64,000 nucleotides of DNA from Tetrapyrgos nigripes (taxonomy: Eukaryota > Basidiomycota > Agaricomycetes > Agaricales > Campanellaceae). Below are positions 1 through 10,689 of the stretch, one piece after another. The DNA is taken from contig JAACJM010000006.1 in assembly GCA_013368315.1 (NCBI GenBank), forward strand, positions 1,054,001 through 1,118,000, in the 5' to 3' direction. The notes below the pieces were generated by a model. The model made no database searches, was not told where the DNA came from, and worked only from the letters and a program-made list of their open reading frames with translations. The position numbers and the translations under genes were made by a program. Within the stretch, counting starts at the first letter, position 1. Each line of letters begins with the position of its first letter.

Positions 1-396
1 TGAAAGGAAGAGATGCGCAACAAGCCTATGTACATACCTAAGCATTCTCGTGCAGCATCATATAGTATACTGTAGGTAACGGTCTAGGAGAGACACTTGT
101 AAGTCTATCTTTGATTGCCCCACGATGCCAAATGCCAATCAGCGAAGAACTACCATTTGCCACGATGTTATACTCTCCAGCTGTTCTTCGCAATCATTGG
201 ATTGAATTGGGCATCCTAGATTCCTACTAGGTACTTCATGGTACAGAGAGTGGCTTGTAAAGAAATACAGATGTTAGTACTGATCTACGGGACAGTCAGT
301 AATGAGTGTACACTGTAAAGGTATCATACCCACCCTCAGGCGTATGATAGACGGATGAGAGTGCTACGCTATAACGACAAACTACGAGTAATTTGG

Positions 397-2118
397 CTAG
401 ATCGCAGCAAAGCCCATACGCTGATTTCCGACGTCCCAAACACTATAATAGTGCTTCAGAAGAGACCCTCCGACCTATACACACAGTGAGTACGTCGCGG
501 AAAGTAAAAACCTCTATCTCTCTATGACTTACAAGCTCAAGCCCATCAAATGCATTAATGAGAGTCTGGCACAGACTGGGATTACTTTTGAATGGCCCAA
601 CACTCAGTTCGCTGCTAGGAATCGTAAGATTAAAGGGGACACCATTCTGTCCGGTGAAGGAGATGTCGATCACTGATTTCAAACTTGGTATACGGCTGCA
701 AGCAATTCCGTATGTGCCAGGTTCCTGTGGGTTGGGTTTAATATCGGGGGATATCATAGCGTAGATTGCCTGTAAAAAGTAAAACAAAGTTGAGAGGCAG
801 TAACATTTTGTGAGTAGTAACGGAACTTGATTCGTACCTCCGTAGTGTCAGTGGAGAATAGGACATTGCTTGTTCCACTATCAAAGATGATGGTGCGGGG
901 AGTGTTAAGCAGTGAGGTCGTTTTTCCATTGATGGAAATACCAGGAGAACGGAGCTCCCACGTATTGCCTGTTCCCGCTTGAGGGGCGAATATAAGCTCA
1001 CCTGCAGGTCAGAGAACATAAACGTATGGCATTTGAAGACAATGAACAGTGAACTAACTGTCAAACTTGGATTCGTCGATGCCTCCGATGGTGAGTTCAG
1101 CGTTTCCGATAGCGTTGGGTGTGAGGAACATTCCGAAGAGCGCTGGAAGATGGAATTATCGGTGTCAGCGCGCTGAAAAACAAGAAGCGCGCTGCTTACA
1201 CGGTAAGCCTTGGTTGATAAGACCAGCGAAAAACCCTTGGGCTCTTGCGCCCATTCCTTGGGCACGGTTAGCTGGTCTGACACGATAAAATTATTAGAGC
1301 ATACCTTGAATTCCACTGAAGGGATCAATATTGAAAGTAGGTGTTTGGCTGGTGATCAAGTTAAGGGCCACATTGGTCGATTTGAGTCCACCGACGGTTA
1401 CGGTATCGGTGCCACTTCGAAGGTGAAGAACATAAGTGTTGGTGGCAGTGACGGGATCAACACCAACGCCTATAAAATGAAGGTAATCATGGAGTTAGGC
1501 GACATATTTTGATTCCTCGATATCGCCGCACCTGTGCCGAAGGTAATCTAGCAGACCTGATTAAAAATGTCTCGTTGTCCCAAAATGCTAATATCGCACC
1601 TGTGAGACACGTCCAGTATCAACAAAAGTCGAGCTTTTACTCGAATCGAACTTGGTTTGTGGACATGTGGTGCAGAGAGTACCTGTATTGTAAGGTCATA
1701 ATTTGAACAAAAGGAAGCTTCCTGGAAGCAAGATGACTGACTAGCAAACTCCAAACTCGACGAGCCAGTATCGAATACGACCTGATAAAAGCTAATCAGC
1801 AAAGCCGAGACATAGATACAAATAATTTACGCTGATTTCTTGAGGGGGAGTTCCCACTATAATAATAGAAGTGCTCTTCAGTTGAATAGCTCATAAACAG
1901 AACTTAAGAAACGAACCCGAAATGTTTCCGAACCACTGCAAATCAGTACCGAGGAAAAAGTCGGCGAGGGGAACGTTTGTTGCGGACAACTGTCGTTTCT
2001 TCAGGGACTTGCCGACAGGAGCCACACGAGATGTCAATGTGATCTTCTGAGGGGTAGCAGTCGCGACTGCAGTTGTGCAGAGCGAGGCGGCGAGCAATAG
2101 CCAAGTAGTGGAGATCAT
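397..2118 (-). CDS. Secreted pepsin-like aspartic protease (family A1), multi-exon
   Basis: Extracellular or cell-wall aspartic endopeptidase. The start at 2118 opens a signal peptide (MISTTWLLLAASLCTTAVA), followed by a propeptide ending in a Kex2-like KKR site. The first catalytic motif DTGSSSLEF lies near 1770 and the second, FDSGTSNVLF, near 880, so both catalytic aspartates are present. Between them are the usual A1 landmarks, including VGGLKSTNVALNLITSQT near 1370 and LTIGGID near 1085. The last exon follows a GTAAGT donor near 530 and a TAG acceptor near 475, and encodes VGGSLLKHYYSVWDVGNQRMGF, the standard A1 C-terminus, with the stop at 397. Several short introns interrupt the gene and the frames join in phase. 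A TATA-like box lies about 55 bp upstream. The gene looks intact and unrelated to the P450 region. Confidence 0.85.
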
Positions 2119-2170
2119 CACCGATGGTACTAGAGGACTCCGGGAGAAAGTTGTCGTCGACAGAGAAGCC

Positions 2171-2177
2171 TTATATA
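2171..2177 (-). promoter_or_regulatory. TATA-like box of the aspartic protease gene
   Basis: On the minus strand TATATAA lies about 53-59 bp upstream of the chosen ATG at 2118. The position supports that start rather than the in-frame ATG at 2199, which would lie upstream of the box. Confidence 0.45.
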
Positions 2178-2383
2178 CGACCGAGCTGTATTGTTTCAAT
2201 TGAGCGACGCATGCTCCTAATGATAGTACTAAGAAGCACTAAAACATGCGGAGCAGACAGCCTCACATGCTGTCGAAGATGATATCCGCATGCATAGGGC
2301 GGTATTATGTACATTGTATGTAAACAGACTTGGAGCAATTGAGTTGGGTACACGCCCTGTTGGTAGTGTAAGTAGACCGGCAA

Positions 2384-3573
2384 TTACGAAGTCCTTTAAG
2401 AAACTCTTTCTTACAGGTGACCTTTCAACGCGTGGCTAGGTCGTCCTAACGGCTGGCTGGCAATTGTTGCCATCACAGCTGCCCCTATTCAAGACTGGCT
2501 TGTTATTGCCATGCGCAAGTGCTGGCCTTTATCTCAGTACCGAGTTCCCCGGCGTTAAAGATTGTGTAGAAAGCTGATGGCGTGACGGTGAATCTCTGCA
2601 CTCCGAGACGACGTCGAAAAAGCGGCTGCAAGTGAAGTACTCGCGCCGTGGGTAAACTCGGGACGGTGTGCATAGCTGGGATCTTCTGCAAGTCCTAAAT
2701 TAGTTGCGAATGCTGCTTGCTTCGCCTCGTTTGCGCTGTGCAAACGCTGCGTCCACGTATGGGCCCGTAATGATGACTGCGAGTTCTTGCTTGGGCACGA
2801 TGGAGATCCTTGACTTCTCTCAAAGCAAAGCAGTCCACCCAGTGCGAAACATCTATTTGGCAGTTGTGACCTTGCATCAATCAGGCTTTGATGTAACATC
2901 AAACATTATTAGTCCGGCATAGTCGACTGACGTCCATTATCCATGAACTTTGAAGAAGCCTCATCTACTTACCATTCGGGGTCCTATGGTTACTGAGCTG
3001 CGGTGATGTCCTTCAAGTTCATTGGTTACAATGAGCCTAGACCGGTGGTTGCAGCGAGAACACGGGTAATTTGCGATTTATTTTTGCCTATCATTGCAGT
3101 GCCGAGGTCAAAGTTGGGTCAAAGTTGGTGCAAGAAAAATGACTTGAAAAATCCCAGAAAAATAGAGAGTATAGCGTGTCTTCCAAGTAAGAGAGAGCAG
3201 CGACTGCCAACAAAAAAGGCCAGTAAACGAGGAGCGATAGACCGGCCGACGTGAGGGTCGAGAACACAAAACGGTAACCATCAATTTTATTTTCTCACAC
3301 GTCACCGACTCTGACTGCATTCCTCACTGGTACTCTTTCCTTTCCCATCCTTCCACATTCTCTTACCCAGCCTTCGATAGGCCCTTTCTTTTCCTCTTCT
3401 GCTGGTTTGCTTGCTGATCGTCCTACGCTCGACTTGATTGTCGCTGGCCTGCCACCCCACCCTTACTCTCCTTTTACATCGACTCGCTGCTAGAAAGTAC
3501 AGAGTACTTGAAAAACAAGAAAGAAAACTCGAAGTTGCTTTAGAAGAATCATATCTCGAGGAATTATATCAGG
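2384..3573. other. Intergenic stretch, no gene recognised
   Basis: Open frames on both strands (for example minus 2555-2902) show no motif, signal peptide or splice pattern I recognise. A pyrimidine-rich tract at 3320-3440 precedes the small secreted gene and fits a fungal promoter or leader. Confidence 0.4.
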
Positions 3574-4423
3574 ATGGTTGCGTTTATGAACACCCTGTCT
3601 TCTGTTGTTCTTGTTACGCTTTTGTCGCTCGTCTTGTTTGCGACCCAGGGGGGTGCGTAGTTGTCCTGGCACTTATCCTCCAATATGAGTCTCATCGTTC
3701 TGAACCGACCTACTCTCCCTTGGTACACAGTCAATGCCAACGCCCTCACCGACAGCCTTACTGGGAAGATCAACACCCCAGCGTCTAACTCTACCAAGAA
3801 TATCACCAATGAAGCCCGTATTGACCAGAGCATCCTCACTAACCCAGGCTCAAGGGATCAGTGTAGTCAGGATACGCTTGACAAAATTTGGGTGCGTGTG
3901 GTTTGGAATGGCGTCTATTCTCGCTTTTCTGACGACCGTAAAATTTTCCCCTCCATATATAGAGCTGCACCAAGGAAAGTTGTGCCTGTGACAACCCCAC
4001 CTTCATAAACATCACCCAGTGCCTAGAAACATTGGTTGGCAATAAAGACATAAACAATGCTAGTGGAACTGCGATTAGGACTCGTGCGTGTCTTGTTTTG
4101 TTTCTCTATGGGGACTGTTGGCGCTGACCAGCATCCTTCCCCTTCGTTTCGTTTCTGCCTCTGCCTATTCTACGCTGTTCGCTGTCCGGTTTCTCTCTTG
4201 TCTGTATTCGTCTTTCCCTCCCTGCCTTCGTCTTTGGCCTTCCATTCCAATTCGCCACTTTGCCAACCTCTCCCTCCGACCGCTTTCATAACCAGAATAC
4301 GGTGTCACCTGCGCTGCCATGGGTTCCGCTATACCCGGGTTTAGCGGTGCCTCCCGTCTCTCCTACGGCACCGGTCTCATTGGTGGTATCGTCTTCACGG
4401 CGGTATTATCGGTTATCGTCTAA
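3574..4423 (+). CDS. Small Cys-rich secreted or surface protein, four exons, unknown function
   Basis: I do not recognise the family. Four exons (about 3574-3652, 3731-3891, 3963-4083, 4296-4423) join in phase to give about 162 residues. Residues 1-26 form a signal peptide (MVAFMNTLSSVVLVTLLSLV then LFATQG). The middle is Asn/Thr-rich with several N-glycosylation sequons. Six Cys follow in the order DQC, SC, SCAC, QC, TC, recalling small Cys-rich surface proteins, although the spacing is not a clean CFEM. The C-terminus is a hydrophobic segment (LIGGIVFTAVLSVIV) ending at the stop, consistent with a GPI signal or tail anchor. No single exon is a long open frame, so simple ORF calling would miss it. 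Confidence rests on four GT-AG introns that all preserve phase. Confidence 0.5.
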
Positions 4424-5442
4424 GAACCTTACTCCCTTCTGTCCATCCACTCCCTTGAACCTGCGCAACCTTGGTTTCGATGGAGTGGTTTGGAGCAGAT
4501 TCTTAGACCCTAGAGACCCTTACGCATGGTTACGTTTATGTCGTTCGATGTCGCATTTAGTCGTGTTCCTTTTTCGTGTTTTCTTTTCTTCCTTTCTTCC
4601 CTCAAAGTACACTCTGCTCTATAGCTTTGCGTGCTGTGTGTCATCATTCTCACTCACACCTCTGTCTCAGTGTTAGTACCCTCAGCTTGCTCGCTACTTT
4701 TCCCAGTACCTACATGCTCAGTACATGTTCGTCTTCCAGGGACCAGTGGATATCCTTACACTCTAGGTACCGGATTACTACTCTAGTACATGTAGTTCTT
4801 GAAGCTTGTACTTCGGTTCTGTCAGTACCAATTTCTCCTCTTTTCTGTCTTTACTTTTGCTTTGAATGTGGAACCAGGATCTGGAATTGTTCTGGATTAG
4901 AATAGATGTGCTCCTTGAACCAAGCTGGCCTGATTTCCTTGTTCTCGCTGTAGGTAGACTCGAGCCAGTCACTTCTGCAAGGTTTGAGGAAAGTCGATCA
5001 AACCTGTCATCAAAGTGTTACATAGTGCGAGTGGTTCGAGTCTACGCTGTAGGCGCCAGATTTGTCACGCGTCTTCTCTCAATCTCCTCCCCCATCAGTC
5101 TGTCCAGTCTACTCCCATCCTTAAGGTCTTATCACTCCAATTGTACCGCAAAGACGAAGTCCCTGCCTGCTTCCAGGAAGCAAGATAACATGTATTAGCT
5201 AGGTTGTGCCATGCAGGTGAGCTATTGGAAGCTATTTTTATTTATCATTCTGGGACGGCTTATGATTCATCTTTTTTTTTGTTTCTTTATTTAACAACTT
5301 GCAGGCCAGACCTACGCCCAAGGCGTCGGGGCAGTCTACCCCATAAATGTGACTACAAATGGGACAGGCTGTCCTCATCCACACGTTGAGGCGACTAATT
5401 ATAAGTTGTTTACCAAGCTGAAAGGTCTTGGGGTGTACGTGG

Positions 5443-5562
5443 TGTTGCTCATTATTCATCAAAACCTTCAGAACCACAAAATGTTGGTAACATATCCTGT
5501 ATGCGGTATTGCTCATTATTCATTAAAACCTTCAGAACCACAAAATGTTGGTAACAATCCTG
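5443..5562. repeat. Imperfect tandem duplication, about 56-bp unit
   Basis: The string TTGCTCATTATTCAT, followed by a match through CAAAATGTTGGTAACA, occurs at about 5443-5498 and again at about 5507-5562 with only a few differences. The period is about 64 bp. Confidence 0.7.
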
Positions 5563-5572
5563 CCCAATCCAC

Positions 5573-5680
5573 CGATAACCCCGGTGCAGAAGCCCTTCCA
5601 TCTTTTCTTTTCTGTCTACTTCTCCCCTGATAACCCGGCACAGAAAGCCCTTCCATGAGAGTTTCTTTTCAGTCTACTTC
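5573..5680. repeat. Second imperfect tandem duplication
   Basis: GATAACCC, then CAGA(A)AGCCCTTCCAT and a T-rich stretch ending in GTCTACTT, occurs twice in succession. It is directly adjacent to the previous tandem repeat, so two small duplications arose side by side. Confidence 0.55.
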
Positions 5681-5733
5681 GTTGCAATGTACCTATAGAA
5701 AGATAGATCAACTTCCGTATCTGTGCCTACACA

Positions 5734-5860
5734 CGCCGAAAATACAAAAATATCCGCTCGGCAGAAAGGCGTACAGAAACACACTTTTTTACAGATATAT
5801 CTTATATCAGTAGTAGTGATGTGATCTATCCGTCGAGTGGATATTTTTGCCTTTTCGGCG
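5734..5860. repeat. Inverted repeat upstream of the alcohol dehydrogenase gene
   Basis: Arms at 5734-5760 and 5834-5860 are 27 nt long and complementary at 24 positions, with a 73-nt spacer. The right arm ends 17 bp before the TATA box of the dehydrogenase gene. It could be a small MITE remnant or a palindromic regulatory site; no target duplication is obvious. Confidence 0.6.
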
Positions 5861-5876
5861 TGACATCGTGCACTGG

Positions 5877-5885
5877 TATAAAAAA
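5877..5885 (+). promoter_or_regulatory. TATA box of the alcohol dehydrogenase gene
   Basis: TATAAAAAA lies 52-60 bp upstream of the ATG at 5937, in good position for a fungal core promoter. Confidence 0.55.
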
Positions 5886-5936
5886 GATAGACCAATTTCC
5901 ATTCACAAACCCATCGCAGCCTTCCTCTCAGTCACA

Positions 5937-7152
5937 ATGTCCTCCACTACCTACGAGTCTATCCAATTCCGCGGTTCTCCTTCTGGAGAGGTCGTCCAGA
6001 AAACCTTTACTTACGACGGACTCGCTCCAAACGAGGTCATTATTAAGGTGACGGCTAGTGGACTCTGTTTTACGGATGTCCATATGTTGCGGAGTGATCT
6101 GGTTTTGGGGCATGAAGGTGCGTTTGCTTGAGCTTCGTCGTGTAGTGTACCTATATCATTACTCATTGCTCAAATCCTTGCAGGAGTTGGTATCGTGCAA
6201 GCTGTCGGATCTGGCTGCAAGAACGTCAAGGTCGGTGACAGAGTTGGCTGGGGATACCTCAACAGTAAGTCTTAGGCACATCATGTCAAGACTGCAAGTA
6301 TCTCAACGTCGACAACACCCCTCTGACCATTAATGCATAGGCACCTGCCAAACCTGCGAATACTGCCTTGGTTCAGACGATCCCTACTGTCCACAAAAGG
6401 AACAATTCGGCGTCAACAATCATGACTGCGGTTCGCTCAGCAACATCGCAAAGCGTAAAGAAGACTGGCTTTTCAAAGTCCCCCCCGAAATGTCCGACAT
6501 CGACGCCGCTCCTCTCATGTGCGGAGGTACCACCGTCTGGTCCCCAATCATCCGCAACTGTAAACCCTTCGACCGTGTAGGCATCATCGGAATTGGAGGC
6601 CTAGGCCACCTCGCCATTCAATTCCTTCGCAAAATGGGGTGCGACGTCGTGGTGTTTTCTACTGACGCTTCGAAACGCGAGGAAGCACTCTCTCTGGGGG
6701 CGAATGAGTTCCATTGTGTCAAGGGCTTGCAGAAGGATTATGGGGAATTGGGTATTAAGCCTATTGATAAGTTGTTGATTTCTGCGTCGTCGAAGATTCC
6801 AATGGGGCAGTTTTATCCTATTATGAAGCCCAGGTCGACGATTATTCCGCTTTCGGTTGCTGACGGGGATTTGACGGTCCCGTATACTCAGCATGTTTTG
6901 ACGGGGATGGCGCTTCAAGGGAGTTTCATTTCGCCCAAGTTGGAACAGTGCGTTGGTTTTGTTCTTTCCAGATTATCTGGTTGCTGAAAGAACGTGATTT
7001 ATAGGCAGAGGATGTTGGAGTTTTCTGCACGTAACGGGGTACATGTTATGGCGGAAAAGTTCCCTATGACCTTGAAAGGTATCAATGAAGCCCTCGAGAA
7101 GTTGAAGAATGGCAAGATGCGATATCGTGGAGTGCTTATTCCAGAGAATTGA
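5937..7152 (+). CDS. Zinc-dependent alcohol dehydrogenase (MDR superfamily, cinnamyl/cytosolic ADH type)
   Basis: NAD(P)-dependent oxidoreductase interconverting alcohols and aldehydes or ketones. The start at 5937 follows a TATA box and gives MSSTTYESIQF. Catalytic zinc ligands are visible: Cys in SGLCFTDVH, His in GHEG and Cys in PLMCGGTT. The structural-zinc loop carries four Cys (TCQTCEYC then PYC). The Rossmann motif GIGGLGHLAIQF is at about 6585-6625. Short introns lie after HEG (about 6117-6182), after YLN (about 6265-6341) and near the end (about 6949-7003), and the frames join to MRYRGVLIPEN and a stop at 7152. Total length is about 350 residues, normal for the family, and no lesion is seen. 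It lies about 9 kb from the P450 module, so a pathway link is possible but unsupported. Confidence 0.85.
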
Positions 7153-7962
7153 AGGGAAAAAGAAGAAGGGAAGAACACGAAGAATATCTCCAAGTCGACG
7201 TCGTTTTCAGTCACTGTATAGTATCGCACAATTTCAGCCAGACAAAATCTAAAGCAGACTCAATGATATTTTCAGACCAGAAACTGTTCTCAGATGATAT
7301 TAAGCCATTCAAGTCTCGGACCCAGTGTCGTTGCAGGCTGCCGACGAAATAGTGCTTGAGGCGAGCAATGCCCGGGTCAAGGCATCTCAAGACCGTTCTG
7401 CTCCTAAGCTTGAGGCAATACAACTTCTTCGCCTTGAACCAGTGCCCAATATCCAATCACTGCATGTAGCAGTCGAAGCCTGGAGCCTGGAGAAAATATT
7501 GCTCAGAATGTGCCTAGTATCGCTAACTTTGGGTCCGTCCCAATATGTTGTACATACGCATACGAGTACGACATTGCGAGCACTGTTTTCTCCAGGACGC
7601 ACATTACTAGCTGGCATAAGGTACCGGTCCCGGTTATCATTGAAGCGGAACAACTTCCGTCTTCTGTAGCCGTCTTGAAAACATGCTCACTCGAGCAGAA
7701 CCAGAGGGTTATTTGGGGAGATTATGGGATCCCCGTTCGGACGTCCGTACAAATTAATCGTACCCCTCAGGCTCCTTCAAGTTTCTCTCCTCCCTCCTCC
7801 AAGTACTCGCGCCACTCTTGGAATTCTCGTCCCAATTTCCAACAGTGCGATTGTCAATATGCAATATGACATTTGTTATTGCCCGACTCGACCGCAACCT
7901 AAATAGACTCAAGGATTGTTGAACGTCCTTACTTTCGAACCCCGAATTCATTCGAACACAGC
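7153..7962. other. Intergenic, no gene recognised
   Basis: Frames on both strands lack recognisable motifs. The last about 100 bp before 7963 is the presumed promoter of the next (partial) gene. Confidence 0.4.
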
Positions 7963-8100
7963 ATGAAGCCCTTCAGCGCTGCCTTCTCTACTCTTGCTCT
8001 CGTCGCTGGCGTCCTTGGCCAGTCCGCTTTCATCGAGACACCTGCCAGCGGAGATTCTGTCACTGCAGGAAAGTCTTTGACTATCGACGTTGTTCGCCCA
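7963..8100 (+). pseudogene. Orphan first exon of a small secreted protein
   Basis: A clean start encodes a signal peptide (MKPFSAAFSTLALVAGVLGQ) and the opening of a beta-sandwich-like domain (FIETPASGDSVTAG, then KSLTIDVVRP), ending at a good GTGAGT donor. From memory this resembles a small secreted protein family common in agarics whose next exon normally begins with an SLTGS-type segment. I cannot find that exon in the following 2.5 kb, and a hAT MITE lies 0.6 kb downstream. It is therefore probably a truncated gene; a distant 3' part hidden by a long intron cannot be excluded. Confidence 0.45.
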
Positions 8101-8676
8101 GTGAGTTCAGGTTCGCTCAGTCAAAATTATGCATCCATTCCCCTCCACCACCTGTCACAAGTCTGATAACATCCCTCGTCATTTCACCTTCCCCTTCCTC
8201 TTCCCCTTCACCTTTCGCCTTTATTCTTTACTCTTTTCTCCTTCTGGCCATGGATTCATTTTCGTCTTTTCATGAACACGGACATCGTCACCGTCATCGT
8301 TGATGTCGACGATCCCGTATCCCATCGATCCCCTCCCCAATAACATCAGAGACAGTCACCGTGTGTCTCCCTCCCTCCCTCCCTCCTTGAAATATCCGAG
8401 TCATATCAATCTGACTCTTCCTCATTCATGTCCTTCCTCTGCCTCTTTCTGGTACTCTGGGTATGGTTGTACTGGGCATTACTCGTTCGCGTCCCTCCTG
8501 CCCTCATATAAGTCACGTGTCGTGAGCCCTCGTCAAAAGCATATCGTCTGGACTCTGGAAAGCTGATAGAAAGCGAGTCCTCCACACTTGGGTTTATTGT
8601 TAGAGGTGTTACACTAACATACCTTCAAATTAATGACGACTAATCGTCCATTCATTCATGTATTCATGTTTCCAAT
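8101..8676. other. Pyrimidine-rich sequence between orphan exon and MITE
   Basis: It is C/T-rich with a short TCCC tract near 8370-8390. I find no exon continuing the upstream reading frame. Confidence 0.35.
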
Positions 8677-8684
8677 AACGAGAC

Positions 8685-9292
8685 TAGGGCTCCTAGCGGA
8701 TCGGATGCTGGTCGGATGCGGATCCATCCGCTCGGATGAGCCATGACCAAGACTTCATCCGCATCGGCGGATGGCATCTGACGGATGGTCGGATCATCCG
8801 CGGATGGTGGGCACACATACCAAAGGTAGCGTATAGAGCTTGCCTGAGGTCTTTTTTCATTCTTTTTTTCACTTGTAAGTACACTTTGGGTCCATTTTAT
8901 GTGAAATAAAAAAGTTTCCACTTGCCTACACATGTAAATACAGGGTGCATGGCTCATGACACGGTATGGGCATCTTGCCGAGGATTTTTCCCACGGCTAG
9001 CTCAGCATTGAGCAAGGTTTCAAACTTTCAAAACGTCGAGCTGTGTTGACGAGAGTTTTGTCGATGTTGATAACCTTTCCAACTGTACAGAATCTCGGGA
9101 AGTCCCGAGAACAACTCACCCAAAATTAGTAAGTACGACAGGTTCCCACATACCTCACACATCCGACGATGACCGGCGGATGGTCGGATGGTATCCGTCG
9201 GTTGGGTGCACCTCCAGAGGCCCATCCGCCATCCGAATCCGAGGCCTCATCGGCGGATAGACGCCGGATCATCCGATCCGCTAGGAGCCCTA
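8685..9292. mobile_element. Non-autonomous hAT element (MITE, 608 bp)
   Basis: Terminal inverted repeats start TAGGGCTCCTAGCGGATC and match perfectly at both ends. They are flanked by an exact 8-bp target duplication AACGAGAC at 8677-8684 and 9293-9300. An 8-bp duplication with a TAGGG terminus is diagnostic of the hAT superfamily. Both ends are packed with the subterminal motif CGGATG or its complement, roughly ten copies per side, as expected for transposase binding sites. There is no coding capacity. Its terminus shares TAGGGCTCC with the hAT element at 52022-53436. Confidence 0.9.
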
Positions 9293-9300
9293 AACGAGAC

Positions 9301-10689
9301 GAAAGATGAACGGACGTTGCCCAATGCCGACTTCATCGATATCACATGGACACATCGCTGCCAAAATACTGCACGTACGAGCTCTTTACTTTTTTTTCTT
9401 GCCTTTTTGGTAAAAGAAGTGGGAAAGGACGTCGTTATCAGGTCGAAGGCTCTTCTGCCAGAAGAGCCTCTATTGGGATGGCGGTGGGAGTTTCGGTTCT
9501 CAAAGTTCACCTGCAAACCCCGAATGTTTTCCTGATTATGCCAAGGAAATAGATTCACGCATTGCGACATAAGCGAACGAATTGGTCGGACATTGTAGAG
9601 TGTAGAAAAGGTACTCTAGGGCCAGTTCAGCTCGCCGATAGGCGATAGGGGTAATACCTATTTCCGTAAATATAGCCACATTTGTTGAGGTTTTGGATAG
9701 AAATAGGAACGGGTACAGAGCACAGAGGAAGAACCAATATTCCACCGCACAGGATCAACTAGTTGATGGGAAGAGGAAACTGGCAACCCGACAGGCAGAC
9801 AATCAACAACAGTAATTGCCGGGTAAAAGCAGAAAGGTATTGATTTACTGGTGTACCGTAGTAAAACGATGAGTATAGATAAATTGAGTATGGTAATAGA
9901 GGAGTATGAGAATAGGACAGCCACTGATAGAACACGACGCTGGGCCTGATCTGACTCTTGCAGCACCTAGTACGAAATTCACACTATGCGGTCGTAGTTA
10001 GGGCTAGAAGGTAGGGCGCACGAAGGCCTAAACAGGCAGATAGGTAGGTAATGTGGTGACAGTGCCCGGCAAAAGGGAAAACTTCCTAGACACCGTGCTA
10101 GGCAGCACAGAGAATTGAGAGGAGTTGGAAACCACCGAATATGACGCGTTATGACGAGGGGGTAGGAAGACCTGTGACGCTCTAGCTATAGTGCGGCAAC
10201 ACGCAGAACAGCAGAAAGACGAGCCCACTGTTGCTGACGACAGCGACGAAGAACTAGCCACGTAAAAAGGACAAGTCCCGGAATACCAGCAGAGATGGTC
10301 CGGAAGAACCCGTAAACGAAGAATCAGAGCAGTAGATAATGAATTGAGCTGGATGCAGCGATTTTACTTTGGAAAAGGAATGCTAATTTGCCGGACGAAG
10401 CGGCAAAAGGGACGTTTTTTGCACCGCCACCTGCAGAAACGCAGTGTAAAGAACTCAGCCTCCTCATTCTTCGGCCTCAGAATAGGCTCAGATCGAGCAG
10501 GTGGCTATGTCTTACAGCCTTGCGTTGCTATGCCGATGATAGCAATTTGCAGGGGACTCAAAATCCATCTAATAAGTGACAGCTACCCTACTCAGAGTCG
10601 ATTCCCTCCCCTTTCCTTTTGTCTCTAAGAGCCAGAGTGTTTGTGCCCCTGGTCTTCTACCTATCTCAATTTGCTCATCGCTTGCGCTT
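9301..10689. other. Intergenic, no gene recognised
   Basis: Short frames on both strands (for example minus 9658-9966) show no recognisable domain. It may contain decayed repeat sequence, but I cannot assign a family. Confidence 0.35.

Larger units (their letters stand above)
4424..5733. other. Intergenic, with two short imperfect tandem duplications
   Basis: No complete gene is seen. A short coding-like stretch near 5310-5400 (AGQTYAQGVGAVYPINVTTN) follows a plausible 3' splice site but has no convincing partner exons. The two tandem duplications are listed separately. Confidence 0.35.
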
